This document shows positions 17,978-26,824 of a stretch of 64,000 bases of DNA, piece by piece. A model generated the notes under the pieces. The model searched no databases, was not told the origin of the DNA, and saw nothing but the letters and a program-made list of their open reading frames with translations. Within the stretch, counting starts at the first letter, position 1. Each line of letters begins with the position of its first letter. Origin of the DNA: Gluconacetobacter liquefaciens (lineage in GTDB: Bacteria > Pseudomonadota > Alphaproteobacteria > Acetobacterales > Acetobacteraceae); assembly GCF_003350405.1 (NCBI RefSeq), contig NZ_QQAW01000013.1, positions 1 to 64,000 on the forward strand, written 5' to 3'. Both the position numbers and the translations under genes were made by a program.

Positions 17978-19230
17978 AGGTTATCGTCCTGGGCGCCGGG
18001 GTCATCGGCACCACCACCGCCTGGTATCTGGCCAAACAGGGTCACGAAGTGACCGTGATCGACCGCCAGCCCGCCGCCGCGATGGAAACCTCGTTCGCCA
18101 ATGCCGGCCAGGTCTCGCCCGGCTACTCCACCCCCTGGGCCATGCCCGGCCTGCCGCTGAAGGCGCTGGGCTGGATGCTGAAGAAGAACAGCCCCCTGGT
18201 CATCCGCGCCCGCCTCGACCTGCCGATGCTGCGCTGGATGACGCAATTGCTGGCCAACTGCACCGCCCATGCCTACGACGTCAACAAGGCGCGGATGCTG
18301 CGGGTGGCCGAATACAGCCGCGACTGCCTGACCGACCTGCGCGCGGAAACCGGCCTCACCTACGACGACCGCCAGAAGGGCCTGATCCAGCTTTTCCGCA
18401 CCCAGGCCCAGCTCGACCATGCCCGCGACGACATGCGCCTGCTCACCGAAAGCAACATCCCGCACGACCTGCTCGACGTGCCGCAGATCGTCGCGCGCGA
18501 ACCCGGCCTGGCCCACGCCAGCCACCTGCTGAAAGGCGGCCTCTACCTCCCCGGCGACGAATCCGGCGACGCCCACATGTTCACCCAGCGCCTGTCGCAG
18601 AAAGCCGAGGAACTGGGCGTCACCTTCCAGTACGAAACCCGCATCGAAGGGCTAGACGCCAGCGCCACCGAGATCATGGGCGTCCGCACCTCCGCCGGCC
18701 GCATCACGGGCGACGCCTACGTGCTGGCCCTGGGCAGCTACTCGCCGCTGATGCTGCGTCCATTGGGCATCAGGCTGCCGGTCTACCCGGTCAAGGGCTA
18801 CTCGCTGACCGTCCCGCTGACCGACGAAACCCGCGCCCCCACCTCGACGGTCAATGACGAGACCTACAAGGTCGCCATCACCCGCCTGGGCGACCGCATC
18901 CGCATCGGCGGCACCGCCGAACTCACCGGCTACAACCTGCGCCTCAGCCCCGACCGCCGCCCCACGCTGGAACGCTCGTTCTCCGACCTGTTCGGCGGCG
19001 GCGACCTCGGCCGCGCCACCTACTGGACCGGCCTGCGCCCCAACACGCCCGACGGCACGCCGGTCATCGGCACCGCGGGCCGTTTCGGCAATCTGTGGCT
19101 CAACACCGGCCACGGCACGCTGGGCTGGACCATGGCCTGCGGCTCCGGCCAGCTCCTGGCCGACCTGATCACCGGCCGCCGCCCCGCCATCCCGCACCTC
19201 GACCTGTCCATCGACCGCTACTCGGCCTGA
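17974..19230 (+). CDS. dadA: D-amino acid dehydrogenase, small subunit type
   Basis: 418 residues from GTG 17974. N-terminal FAD-binding motif VIVLGAGVIGTTTAWYLA, then ETSFANAGQVSPGYSTPWAMP, characteristic of DadA, and a C-terminal GLRPNTPDGTPVIG with GHGTLGWTMACGSG. It oxidises D-alanine to pyruvate and ammonia at the membrane and passes electrons to the respiratory chain. It overlaps alr by 4 bases, the standard racemase-dehydrogenase pairing. A strong hairpin terminator follows 17 bases after the stop. Confidence 0.95.
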   Translation: MKVIVLGAGVIGTTTAWYLAKQGHEVTVIDRQPAAAMETSFANAGQVSPGYSTPWAMPGLPLKALGWMLKKNSPLVIRARLDLPMLRWMTQLLANCTAHAYDVNKARMLRVAEYSRDCLTDLRAETGLTYDDRQKGLIQLFRTQAQLDHARDDMRLLTESNIPHDLLDVPQIVAREPGLAHASHLLKGGLYLPGDESGDAHMFTQRLSQKAEELGVTFQYETRIEGLDASATEIMGVRTSAGRITGDAYVLALGSYSPLMLRPLGIRLPVYPVKGYSLTVPLTDETRAPTSTVNDETYKVAITRLGDRIRIGGTAELTGYNLRLSPDRRPTLERSFSDLFGGGDLGRATYWTGLRPNTPDGTPVIGTAGRFGNLWLNTGHGTLGWTMACGSGQLLADLITGRRPAIPHLDLSIDRYSA

Positions 19231-19247
19231 CCACCGCGCGCCGGTTC

Positions 19248-19302
19248 CCCTCGCATTTCCACCGAAAACCGTTCGGTGGAAATGCGAGGGCTTATTGTTT
19301 TT
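19248..19302 (+). terminator. Rho-independent terminator of alr-dadA
   Basis: Perfect 19-bp inverted repeat (19248-19266 and 19272-19290) with a 5-base loop AACCG, followed by CTTATTGTTTTT. Confidence 0.9.
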
Positions 19303-19400
19303 CCCGCATCCTCACCTGTTTGAATGCACGCATTCAAACAGGGTCCGCTCCGTACAGCCCACACCGGCAACGACCTCTGGCATCGTCACGGAAATCGCAT

Positions 19401-19433
19401 AAAAAAAGCGGGGATGGCCTGGCCACCCCCGCT
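19401..19433 (-). terminator. Rho-independent terminator of the Ala/Pro/His-rich protein gene
   Basis: On the minus strand a hairpin AGCGGGGG...CCCCGCT with inner GGCC pairs is followed by seven T. It lies 51 bases after the stop at 19485. Confidence 0.85.
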
Positions 19434-19484
19434 TCCTTTCCGGCGGCGGGGCCGCAGCCCCGCGCCGTGACGTCAACAGCCCGA

Positions 19485-19769
19485 TTACTTGGAGGGGCTG
19501 GCTTCCGTCGTGGTCTTCTTCTTGTGGTGGTGCTTGTGCTTGTGCTTCTTCGGCGCCTCGCCCGTCGAGGTCGAAGTCTCGGGGGTCGCCGGGGCGACTT
19601 CCGGGGTGCTCGGGGCGGCGGGCGCTGCCGGGGCGGTCGCAGCCGGAGCGGCCGGGGCCGCGGGAGCCGCCGGGGTGGCCGGCGCTTCCTGCGCAAAGGC
19701 CGGAATGACGGCGCCCATCAGGGCGACGGTCGAAAGAGCGGCCAGGAAGCGACGTGTCGAAACGATCAT
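19485..19769 (-). CDS. Small exported Ala/Pro-rich protein with a Lys/His-rich tail
   Basis: 94 residues. A clear signal peptide (MIVSTRRFLAALSTVALMGA, cleavage after AFA near residue 26) is followed by a low-complexity Ala/Pro segment and a Ser/Thr segment. The tail KKHKHKHHHKKK is strongly basic with five His. It has its own terminator and an intergenic region of over 200 bases upstream. No family recognised. The tail could bind divalent metal, acidic polysaccharide or nucleic acid; all of these are guesses from composition. Confidence 0.75.
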   Translation of the reverse strand: MIVSTRRFLAALSTVALMGAVIPAFAQEAPATPAAPAAPAAPAATAPAAPAAPSTPEVAPATPETSTSTGEAPKKHKHKHHHKKKTTTEASPSK

Positions 19770-19929
19770 TGAATGTCTCCAGAAATCAGGATGTCATCCC
19801 AATCAACACCCGGATCCGTAACCGGAGAACGCCTCCCCCGCAGGCATGGGGCGCAAGGCGGCATACGGACCGTGCATGATAGTGGTAGCACGCCGCCCGA
19901 AATCCGTCTCGTATTAAAATATGTATATA

Positions 19930-19949
19930 TGTGCCCAGTTGCGGGCACA
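19930..19949 (-). terminator. Possible terminator of the diguanylate cyclase gene
   Basis: Perfect 7-bp arms TGTGCCC and GGGCACA around AGTTGC. On the minus strand the hairpin is followed by an AT-rich run (ATATATACATATTTT). It lies 57 bases after the stop at 20007. Confidence 0.45.
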
Positions 19950-20006
19950 TTGCCTTAATTGCAACGTAATCTCAAACTTAAAAACGTTACGAATTACGAC
20001 ACGCTA

Positions 20007-21404
20007 TCAGCCGTCGCGCGAAAGCATGTCGATCCGGTCGCGGGAATAGATCTCGATCCGGTTTCGCCCGGCCTCCTTGGCCGCATACAGCGCCCGATCC
20101 GCCTGTTCGATCAGCGCACTGATCTTGATCCCGCCCCGGAAGGTCGAAATCCCGCCCGAAATGGTCAGCGCAAGCGTCGCGCCGGTGGAGCACGGAATGG
20201 CGCTGGCCTCGATCCGGCTGCGGATGCGCTCCGCACATTCGGCGGCGGCGGCACTGGAACTCTCGGTCAACACGATCAGAAATTCCTCGCCCCCGTAACG
20301 GAAGACGAAATCATTGCTGCGCACCGACCCCATGATGGTCTCGGCGACATGCCGCAGCGCCTCGTCTCCAGCCAGATGCCCGGCGCTGTCGTTGATCTTC
20401 TTGAAGAAATCGACATCGAGCAGAATGATGCTGAATTCCTTGTCGTGCGACAGGGAAAACGCGATCTCGTTCTGGATCACCACATCCAGGAACCGGCGGG
20501 TCAGCGTCTTGGTCAGCGGGTCCAGCCCGCTCTGCAACGCCTCCATCGCCTGGAACAGCCGGTTGGTCAGAAAGGTGACGTCGCGGATATTGTTCCGCAG
20601 TTCCGCCGCAAAACCGGACGGCACCCCATCACTCGCCCGCACCGCCACGATCCGCCGGTCGATCCCCGCGATCATGGTCTGGAGCAGCGCGAAATCCTCG
20701 GTCCCCTTGAACAGATTCTGCCCCTTGTGCGCCATCCACAGGCCGAACTGCGACTCCGCGATGGTCTGCAGTTCATCCAGCCTCTGTTCGCACAGGCAGA
20801 ACAGCGCCTGCGTGCTCCAGTCGAAGAAGGTCGTCTTCTGGGTCTCTTTCTCGAAATTCAGGTCCTGTCCCAGCGAGAACATCTTGAAGGACTGGTCCTG
20901 CTCCACCTTCTTCTTGAAATCGGTATTGTAGGCCCTGTTCATGTAGGTCATGGCGAAATCGACCATGGACTGGCAATAGATCACCGCCTGAAGCCGATCG
21001 TCCTGCGACTCGAAATAATCGATGATGAACAGGTTGAGGCTCATCTTGATGAAATAGAACGCGTACGAGACCAGGCCCGGCGAGATCTCAAGCTGCGCAT
21101 GGACCGATCCCACGCGCTCCTGCAGCGCCCGCAGGCCGGCTATATCGGTCTCCTGCTCAGGAAACAGCCGCTCCAGCCAGTTCTGCAGGCTCCCCCGCAG
21201 CCGGCTCTCCACCGTATCGCGTTCGAGAAAAAGCGCCGCTTCCGGCAGATTCAGCAGCGCCTCGTAGAAATTGACGACGCATGTCCGGCCGTTCCGACGC
21301 ACGATTTCGCAGAGCCCACGCCTGATCGTTTCCGGAGTATGGGCAATGATGTAGCCCCATTGTTCCTCGGCAGGCATAGACACGAAATTCTCCGCGAAAA
21401 ACAC
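20007..21404 (-). CDS. Globin-coupled diguanylate cyclase
   Basis: 465 residues from GTG 21404, which has AAGGAA six bases upstream. Residues about 10-160 are a sensor globin; H102 in VGSVHAQLEI aligns with the proximal heme histidine of DosC/YddV-type sensors. A helical middle region (170-290) contains SQFGLWMAHKG, faintly like a CZB core but without its Cys. The GGDEF domain (295-460) has an intact GGEEF site at 371-375 and an RxxD product-inhibition site (R362-S-N-D365) five residues upstream. It should make c-di-GMP in response to oxygen or another heme ligand. In acetic acid bacteria c-di-GMP activates cellulose synthase. Confidence 0.88.
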   Translation of the reverse strand: MFFAENFVSMPAEEQWGYIIAHTPETIRRGLCEIVRRNGRTCVVNFYEALLNLPEAALFLERDTVESRLRGSLQNWLERLFPEQETDIAGLRALQERVGSVHAQLEISPGLVSYAFYFIKMSLNLFIIDYFESQDDRLQAVIYCQSMVDFAMTYMNRAYNTDFKKKVEQDQSFKMFSLGQDLNFEKETQKTTFFDWSTQALFCLCEQRLDELQTIAESQFGLWMAHKGQNLFKGTEDFALLQTMIAGIDRRIVAVRASDGVPSGFAAELRNNIRDVTFLTNRLFQAMEALQSGLDPLTKTLTRRFLDVVIQNEIAFSLSHDKEFSIILLDVDFFKKINDSAGHLAGDEALRHVAETIMGSVRSNDFVFRYGGEEFLIVLTESSSAAAAECAERIRSRIEASAIPCSTGATLALTISGGISTFRGGIKISALIEQADRALYAAKEAGRNRIEIYSRDRIDMLSRDG

Positions 21405-21740
21405 GTCCGCTTCCTTTTCAGAAATTTTCTTGGTTCAGGGCCTGCATCGTCAAAGAGATCGTTGCACCAGCAGCCACCCTGGCAGGACGCAAGCTGATTT
21501 CCAGCGCGGCTATCAGATTTACCCTTCCAAGGCAATTTCTTTCATGACGTTTTTATAACGTCTTGCCTTTCGAAAATGTCGCGCCGGACCACGCCTTGAT
21601 ACAAAAATTCCAGGTCCGTTAAACAGGTCGGGCCATGGCAGGCTCCGGGGGAAGAATACCCCCGAAACCCGCCATGGCCCCACTCTGATTCTACCCGCCC
21701 GCCGGAAAGTCAGCCTTCCCGACGGCCAGTCTCAGCCTGT
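21405..21740. other. Intergenic region between the diguanylate cyclase and typA
   Basis: No gene recognised. The upstream control region of the cyclase should lie here; a 6-bp inverted repeat GACGTT...AACGTC (21546-21562) with an AT core sits 142 bases before its start. The typA transcript end is at the other side (hairpin at 21630-21680). Confidence 0.5.
21630..21680 (-). terminator. Stem-loop after typA, possible terminator
   Basis: Outer arms GGGCCATGGC and GCCATGGCCC are perfect complements, with an inner GGGGG/CCCCC stem. No T-run follows, so termination is uncertain. Confidence 0.5.
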
Positions 21741-23564
21741 TCAGGCCGAAGCGCCGGCACGGTCGCGCTTCTTGCGCTCGTGCGGGTCCAGATAGCGCTT
21801 GCGAATCCGCACCGCCGACGGCGTCACCTCGACCAGTTCGTCGTCCTCGATATAGGCGATCGCCTGTTCCAGGTTCATCTTGCGCGGCGGCGTCAGCAGC
21901 AGCGCCTCGTCCTTGCCGGCGGCACGGATGTTGGTCAGCTTCTTTTCGCGGACCGGGTTCACTTCCAGGTCGTTCTCGCGCGAATGCTCGCCGATGATCA
22001 TGCCGATATACACCTTCTCGCCGGCATCGACGAACAGGGTGCCACGGTCCTGGAGCGAGTACAGCGAATACTGCGTCGTCGCACCGTCTTCCGACGAGAT
22101 CAGCGACCCGTTGCGGCGCCCCTCGATCGGCCCGGCCCAGGGCTGATAGCCCGAGAACAGACGGTTCATGATACCCGTGCCGCGCGTGTCGGTCAGGAAC
22201 TCGCCATGATAGCCGATCAGCCCGCGCGACGGGATCAGGAAGGTCAGGCGCACCTTGCCGCCGCCCGAAGGCTGCATGTCCTGCATCAGGCCCTTGCGCA
22301 TCGCCATCTTCTCGACGACCACGCCCGAATAGGGCTCGTCGACGTCGATCAGCACCTCTTCGTACGGCTCTTCGCGCTCGCCGGTCTCTTCATTGGTGCG
22401 GAACAGCACGCGCGGACGGCCGATCGTCAGTTCGAACCCTTCGCGGCGCATCTGCTCGATCAGCACGCCGAGCTGCAGTTCGCCACGGCCGGCCACCTCG
22501 AACGCCTCGCTCTCGGGGCTCTCGGACACGCGGATGGCGATGTTGCCCTCGGTCTCCTTGAACAGACGGTCGCGGATCTGGCGCGAGGTCACCTTCTTGC
22601 CCTCGCGGCCGCCCAGCGGGCCGTCATTCAGGCGGAAGGTCATCGACAGGGTCGGCGGATCGACCGGGGTCGATTTCAGCGGCTCGGTCACTTCCGGCGA
22701 GGCGATGGTCTCGGGAATGGTCGCTTCCGACAGGCCGGCCACGGCGACGATGTCACCGGCCTCGGCCTCTTCCACCGGCACGCGGTCCAGACCGCGGAAC
22801 GACAGCAGCTTGGTCAGGCGGCCGGTCTCGACGACCGATCCGTCGGGGCGCAGCACGCGCACCGGCATGTTCACCTTCGCGCGGCCCTGCTCGACACGGC
22901 CGGTCAGCACGCGGCCCAGGAAGTTGTCGTTCTCCAGGATCGTGGCGACCATGGCGAACGGCGCCTCCTTGTCCACCTTCGGCGCCGGCACATGGCGCAC
23001 GATCAGGTCGAACATGGGCGCCAGATCCTTGCGCGCGCCTTCCAGCTCCTCGTCCGCCCAGCCCTGACGGCCCGAGGCGAACAGCATCGGGAAGTCCAGC
23101 TGCTCGTCATTCGCGCCCAGGGCGGCGAACAGGTCGAAGATCTCGTTATGCACTTCGTCGGGGCGGGCATCGCCACGGTCGATCTTGTTGACCACCACGA
23201 TCGGCTTCAGCCCGCGCGCCAGCGCCTTGCCGACCACGAACTTGGTCTGCGGCAGCGCGCCCTCGGCGGAATCCACCAGCACCACCGCGCCGTCCACCAT
23301 GCTCAGGATACGCTCGACCTCACCGCCGAAATCGGCGTGGCCCGGCGTGTCGATGATGTTGATGCGGGTATCTTTCCACACCACCGACGTGCACTTGGCC
23401 AGAATGGTGATGCCGCGCTCGCGCTCCAGGTCGTTGCTGTCCATCGCGCGCTCGGCGACATGCTGGTTCTCGCGGAACGACCCGGACTGCTTCAGAAGCT
23501 GGTCGACCAGCGTGGTCTTGCCATGGTCGACGTGAGCGATGATGGCGATATTGCGAATGTCCAT
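21741..23564 (-). CDS. typA: Translational GTPase TypA/BipA
   Basis: 607 residues, full family length. Begins MDIRNIAIIAHVDHGKTTLVDQ with G1 AHVDHGKT, the G2 region ERERGITILAK, G3 DTPGHADF and G4 NKID, then EF-G-like domains and the BipA-specific C-terminus. It is a ribosome-associated GTPase that assists 50S assembly and stress adaptation. Single transcription unit on the minus strand; a 210-base gap separates it from the kinase gene upstream. Confidence 0.96.
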   Translation of the reverse strand: MDIRNIAIIAHVDHGKTTLVDQLLKQSGSFRENQHVAERAMDSNDLERERGITILAKCTSVVWKDTRINIIDTPGHADFGGEVERILSMVDGAVVLVDSAEGALPQTKFVVGKALARGLKPIVVVNKIDRGDARPDEVHNEIFDLFAALGANDEQLDFPMLFASGRQGWADEELEGARKDLAPMFDLIVRHVPAPKVDKEAPFAMVATILENDNFLGRVLTGRVEQGRAKVNMPVRVLRPDGSVVETGRLTKLLSFRGLDRVPVEEAEAGDIVAVAGLSEATIPETIASPEVTEPLKSTPVDPPTLSMTFRLNDGPLGGREGKKVTSRQIRDRLFKETEGNIAIRVSESPESEAFEVAGRGELQLGVLIEQMRREGFELTIGRPRVLFRTNEETGEREEPYEEVLIDVDEPYSGVVVEKMAMRKGLMQDMQPSGGGKVRLTFLIPSRGLIGYHGEFLTDTRGTGIMNRLFSGYQPWAGPIEGRRNGSLISSEDGATTQYSLYSLQDRGTLFVDAGEKVYIGMIIGEHSRENDLEVNPVREKKLTNIRAAGKDEALLLTPPRKMNLEQAIAYIEDDELVEVTPSAVRIRKRYLDPHERKKRDRAGASA

Positions 23565-23739
23565 ACGTGTGTGACCTGACTTCCTTCGCGGGCCCGGACG
23601 GGCAAGCCGGCCGGCCGCGTGCCCTGCGGGCCGCGGCCGGAACCGACGGATGATCTCTATTCACCGGGGTAGATAGAGGGGACGCACGCGGATTGCACGC
23701 GAAACTTCACCACAGGTCCCGCCCGCCCACGGCATGGAT

Positions 23740-23760
23740 GCTCCCTGCCACGCAGGGAGC
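23740..23760 (-). terminator. Stem-loop after the PfkB kinase gene
   Basis: Perfect 9-bp arms GCTCCCTGC and GCAGGGAGC around CAC, 14 bases after the kinase stop on the minus strand. No T-run follows, so its role as a terminator is uncertain. Confidence 0.4.
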
Positions 23761-23774
23761 GAGGAACCGGAAGC

Positions 23775-24791
23775 CTAGAGTTCCATGTCCTGTTGCAGGT
23801 TCACCAGCGGCCGCGCTCCGTAATGCGAGATGATCTCGGAGGCCGCGACGCTGCCCAGCCGCCCGCATTCGGCCAGCGTGCGGCCCGAGGTCCAGCCGGC
23901 GAGGAAGCCGGCGGCATAGGCGTCGCCCGCGCCGGTCGTGTCGATCACCTGCGTCGCCACCGGCGCCACGTCGATCCGCTCGTCACCCCGGATGATCACG
24001 CTGCCCTGCCCCGAGCGCGTCAGCACCGCGAAATGCGTATCGGCGGCCGCCTGGTTCATCGCCGTCGTGAAATCCTCGGTCTGGTACAGCGAGCAGATTT
24101 CCTCCTCGTTGGCGAACAGGATGTCGATATGCCCATGCACCAGTTCACGGAAGGCATCGCGATGCCGCGCGACGCAGAACGGGTCGGACAGCGACAGCGC
24201 CACCCGCCGTTCGGCCGCATGCGCCAGCGCCGCCGCCTGCCGGAAAGCATCCTGCGCATGCGGCGGGTCGAACAGATAGCCCTCCAGATAGGTCACATGC
24301 GCGTCGGCCACCACGTCGGCCAGCACATCCTCCGGCCCGAAGGTCACGCACGCGCCCAGATACGTGTTCATCGTCCGCTGGCCGTCCGGCGTCACCATCA
24401 CCAGGCAACGCGCCGTCGGCTGCTCGCGCCCCGCCTGGCCATCGAGGAACGACGACGGAAAATAGACGCCCGACTGCTGAAGGTCGGCGGCAAAGGTACG
24501 GCCCGGCGCATCGTCGGCCACCTTGCCCAGATACGCGACGCGCGCGCCCAGATTGGCCGCCACCACGCAGGTATTGGCCGCCGAACCGCCGCCCATCTCG
24601 CGCTCGCGATGCACCAGGCCGTAGAGTTTTTCGGCCTGCTCCGCATCGATCAGTTTCATGCTGCCCGGAATCATGTCCTGCTGGGTCAGGAAATCCGGTT
24701 CGACCGGTGCCAGAACATCGATGATCGCATTGCCGATCCCCAGCAGATCGAAGCGGCATTCGGCCGCGCTGCCGGCACCCGTCACAGACAT
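23775..24791 (-). CDS. PfkB-family kinase, adenosine kinase-like
   Basis: 338 residues. N-terminal substrate region GIGNAIIDVLAPV and GGGSAANT, and the C-terminal PfkB signature DTTGAGDAYAAGFLAGW with the catalytic Asp in GAGD. Sequence character (FLTQQDMIPGSMKLID, NEEEICSLY) matches the adenosine kinase-like branch common in alphaproteobacteria. Probable reaction: ATP-dependent phosphorylation of adenosine or a related nucleoside or sugar in the cytosol. Exact substrate cannot be read from the sequence. Confidence 0.85.
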   Translation of the reverse strand: MSVTGAGSAAECRFDLLGIGNAIIDVLAPVEPDFLTQQDMIPGSMKLIDAEQAEKLYGLVHREREMGGGSAANTCVVAANLGARVAYLGKVADDAPGRTFAADLQQSGVYFPSSFLDGQAGREQPTARCLVMVTPDGQRTMNTYLGACVTFGPEDVLADVVADAHVTYLEGYLFDPPHAQDAFRQAAALAHAAERRVALSLSDPFCVARHRDAFRELVHGHIDILFANEEEICSLYQTEDFTTAMNQAAADTHFAVLTRSGQGSVIIRGDERIDVAPVATQVIDTTGAGDAYAAGFLAGWTSGRTLAECGRLGSVAASEIISHYGARPLVNLQQDMEL

Positions 24792-25235
24792 TCCATTCTT
24801 CTCCCACGCAAACCGGCGAAACTGCGTGGCCGGCCCGCCATCAAATCACCAAGATCGTCGTACAGACAGCCCCCTCGCCAAGAGCCTGACCGAAAATGTG
24901 GGCTGGCGAGCGAGAGCGGCCCGTCTCGGGCCGCGCCCGACACGTGTTTCCGAGCATCGGAGCGGAGTGGCCGTGATGGCCATGAGCACCGAAGCGCAGG
25001 AAACGCGCGTTGAATCGCCGCCAGCCCGCATCTGCGCTCAGGCTCTAACACCGGGGCTGCGGGGTCGCAATGGTTGCATTTCTTGTTCGTAAAGTTGCAG
25101 CTTCCCGCTTTTCCGACATCACCCGCGCGTGTAATCCTTAATCGTTCCAGACACCGGTTTTCCGGATGCGTTCGGGAACCAACCGTGTTCCGATCGCCGG
25201 GCCATGCGCGGCTTCACCTTCGACAGCAGCGGGGT
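24792..25235. other. Intergenic region between the kinase and bactofilin genes
   Basis: Divergent promoters for both genes should lie here. The middle 164 bases are the family 3 element. An AT-richer stretch around 25065-25145 before bactofilin is the likely promoter zone. No other gene recognised. Confidence 0.5.
24882..25045. repeat. MITE-like element, family 3, full-length copy
   Basis: About 164 bp with terminal inverted repeats of 27 bp matching at 23 positions. The left end starts GAGCCTGACCGAAAATG; the right end is the complement of GAGCCTGAGCGCAGATG. No coding capacity. Related copies: 26928-27072 (opposite orientation), 56890-56997 (same orientation, left part decayed) and 49077-49138 (internally deleted). 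No target-site duplication is obvious. Confidence 0.7.
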
Positions 25236-25934
25236 ATGCTTTTGTTCTCCAGAAAAAAACCCAAGCCGGAAGACGCGAAGCCGCCCGTCGGCGCGTCGCC
25301 GTCCACCGGCCGGCCGGCGAGTTCGCAGATCGAGTTCCCGGCCCCGCCCGCCGGTGCCACGCCCGTCCGCCAGGGCGCGACGCCAGCCGCCGGCACCCCT
25401 TCCCTCCCCCAGTCGTCCAAGGAGACCGCCCCCATGTCCCGCGCCCCGCTCCCGTCCAATCCGCCCGTTCCGCCCGGCGCGTCCCCGATCCCCGGCCGCC
25501 CCGGCCTGCCCGGCCAGACGCCCGCCCCCCGCAAGGATCACAGCGATCGTCGCACCCTCGTGGTCGGGCGCGGAATCAGCGTCCAGGGCTCGATCCAGGA
25601 CGCCGAGCGCCTGGTCGTCGAGGGCACGGTGGAATCCACCATGATCAACGCGCATGAACTCCAGGTCGCCCATGGCGGCATGTTCCGTGGCGAGATCGAA
25701 GTCGAGGACGCCGATCTGGCCGGCACCATCGACGGCACGCTGACGGTGCGCGGCAGCCTGACCATCCGCTCCTCCGGGCGCCTGCTGGGCAAGGCGAAGT
25801 GCCGCCGCCTGCAGGTCGAAGATGGCGGCCAGGTCAGCGGCCATCTGGAAATGATCACCGGCGCCGCGCCGGCCGCCCAGCCCGTCGAGGCGGCCGCCCC
25901 GACCCCGGCCGCGGAAGAAACCCCGGCCGGCTGA
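25236..25934 (+). CDS. Bactofilin (DUF583 polymer-forming cytoskeletal protein)
   Basis: 232 residues from ATG 25236 (MLLFSRKKPKPEDAK); the frame stays open back to 25074 but the upstream part is not protein-like. A disordered Pro-rich N-terminal region covers about 1-105. The bactofilin beta-helix core follows (about 107-205: VVGRGISVQGSIQDAERLVV, HGGMFRGEIEVEDADLAGTI). A short Ala/Pro tail ends it. Bactofilins polymerise without nucleotide and position envelope-building enzymes. The Pro-rich N-terminus is unusually long for the family. A strong bidirectional terminator follows. Confidence 0.88.
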   Translation: MLLFSRKKPKPEDAKPPVGASPSTGRPASSQIEFPAPPAGATPVRQGATPAAGTPSLPQSSKETAPMSRAPLPSNPPVPPGASPIPGRPGLPGQTPAPRKDHSDRRTLVVGRGISVQGSIQDAERLVVEGTVESTMINAHELQVAHGGMFRGEIEVEDADLAGTIDGTLTVRGSLTIRSSGRLLGKAKCRRLQVEDGGQVSGHLEMITGAAPAAQPVEAAAPTPAAEETPAG

Positions 25935-25998
25935 ACACCTGCCCCGGCTGGCGGCGCGGCAACGCGCCGCCGTCCTTCACGGGCATGCCTGAAGACAT

Positions 25999-26040
25999 AA
26001 AAAAACGCCGCGAATCATAACGATCCGCGGCGTTTTTTTT
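25999..26040. terminator. Bidirectional terminator between bactofilin and gcrA
   Basis: ACGCCGCG...CGCGGCGT hairpin with inner ATC/GAT pairs, preceded by a run of A and followed by eight T, so it can end transcription of both convergent genes. Confidence 0.92.
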
Positions 26041-26065
26041 CATGATTTCCCGGCGTACCGGCGTG

Positions 26066-26782
26066 TCAGGCCACGTTGTCGCGCCGATCGCGCAGCTTCA
26101 CATAGGCAAGCTGCGCATGTTCGGCACAGTACGGCTTTCCAGGGACCGGCGTCGCCCCACAGAAATGAAAGCCCGGCGTGCCCGGATCGCCCAGCGGCCA
26201 GCAGCAGCTCAGGCCGCTGCGACGCGGCGCCGGGCTGGAGACCGCGCGCAACGGCGCACGCGGCGTTTCCGGGCGCGACACGCTCGGGGCCGCAACCGGC
26301 GGCGGCGGCGCCACCTCAACCACCGGCTCGCGCTCGGCGCGCACCGGCGCCTGCGGCGCAGGCTCGGCCTGCTGCCGGACCGGACTCACGACCGGCGCGG
26401 CCTCGGCCACACGCGGCGCCACCGGCACAACAGGTGCCACCACAGGTGGCACGACCGCCGAAGGCACCACCGCAACGGGCGCGGGTGCCGCAACAACCGG
26501 CGACACCGCCGGAGGCACCACGACCGACGCCGGAGCGGCGGCAGCGGTTACCGGGGCCGGAGCCGAGGCCGGTGCGACGGCCTCACCGGGTTCAGCCGCA
26601 CGGGCCGAAGCCGGCGGTCTGCGAATTGGTGACGGACGCGCCTGCAGACCTAGGCGATGCGCCTTGCCTACAACCGCGTTCTTCGTCACCGAAAGCTGGC
26701 GACCGATCTCGGCCGTCGACAGCCCCTGCTGCCAAAGCGCGCGGAGACGCGCAATCGTCTCCTCGGTCCATTCCATAGCCAT
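26066..26782 (-). CDS. gcrA: GcrA cell-cycle regulator
   Basis: 238 residues. The N-terminal GcrA DNA-binding helix-turn-helix covers residues 1-47 (MEWTEETIARLRALWQQGLS, then VTKNAVVGKAHRLGL). A long Ala/Pro/Val-rich linker follows. The C-terminal motif CCWPLGDPGTPGFHFCGA with PYCAEHAQLAY is the conserved sigma-70-contacting end. GcrA is an alphaproteobacterial sigma-70 cofactor that recognises CcrM-methylated GANTC promoters. AGGAGA precedes ATG 26782; frames further upstream have no support. The linker is longer than in Caulobacter. Confidence 0.93.
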   Translation of the reverse strand: MAMEWTEETIARLRALWQQGLSTAEIGRQLSVTKNAVVGKAHRLGLQARPSPIRRPPASARAAEPGEAVAPASAPAPVTAAAAPASVVVPPAVSPVVAAPAPVAVVPSAVVPPVVAPVVPVAPRVAEAAPVVSPVRQQAEPAPQAPVRAEREPVVEVAPPPPVAAPSVSRPETPRAPLRAVSSPAPRRSGLSCCWPLGDPGTPGFHFCGATPVPGKPYCAEHAQLAYVKLRDRRDNVA

Positions 26783-26824
26783 GCCATCTCTCCTGACGAA
26801 GGACAGCCGAAAACTAGGCTTATC

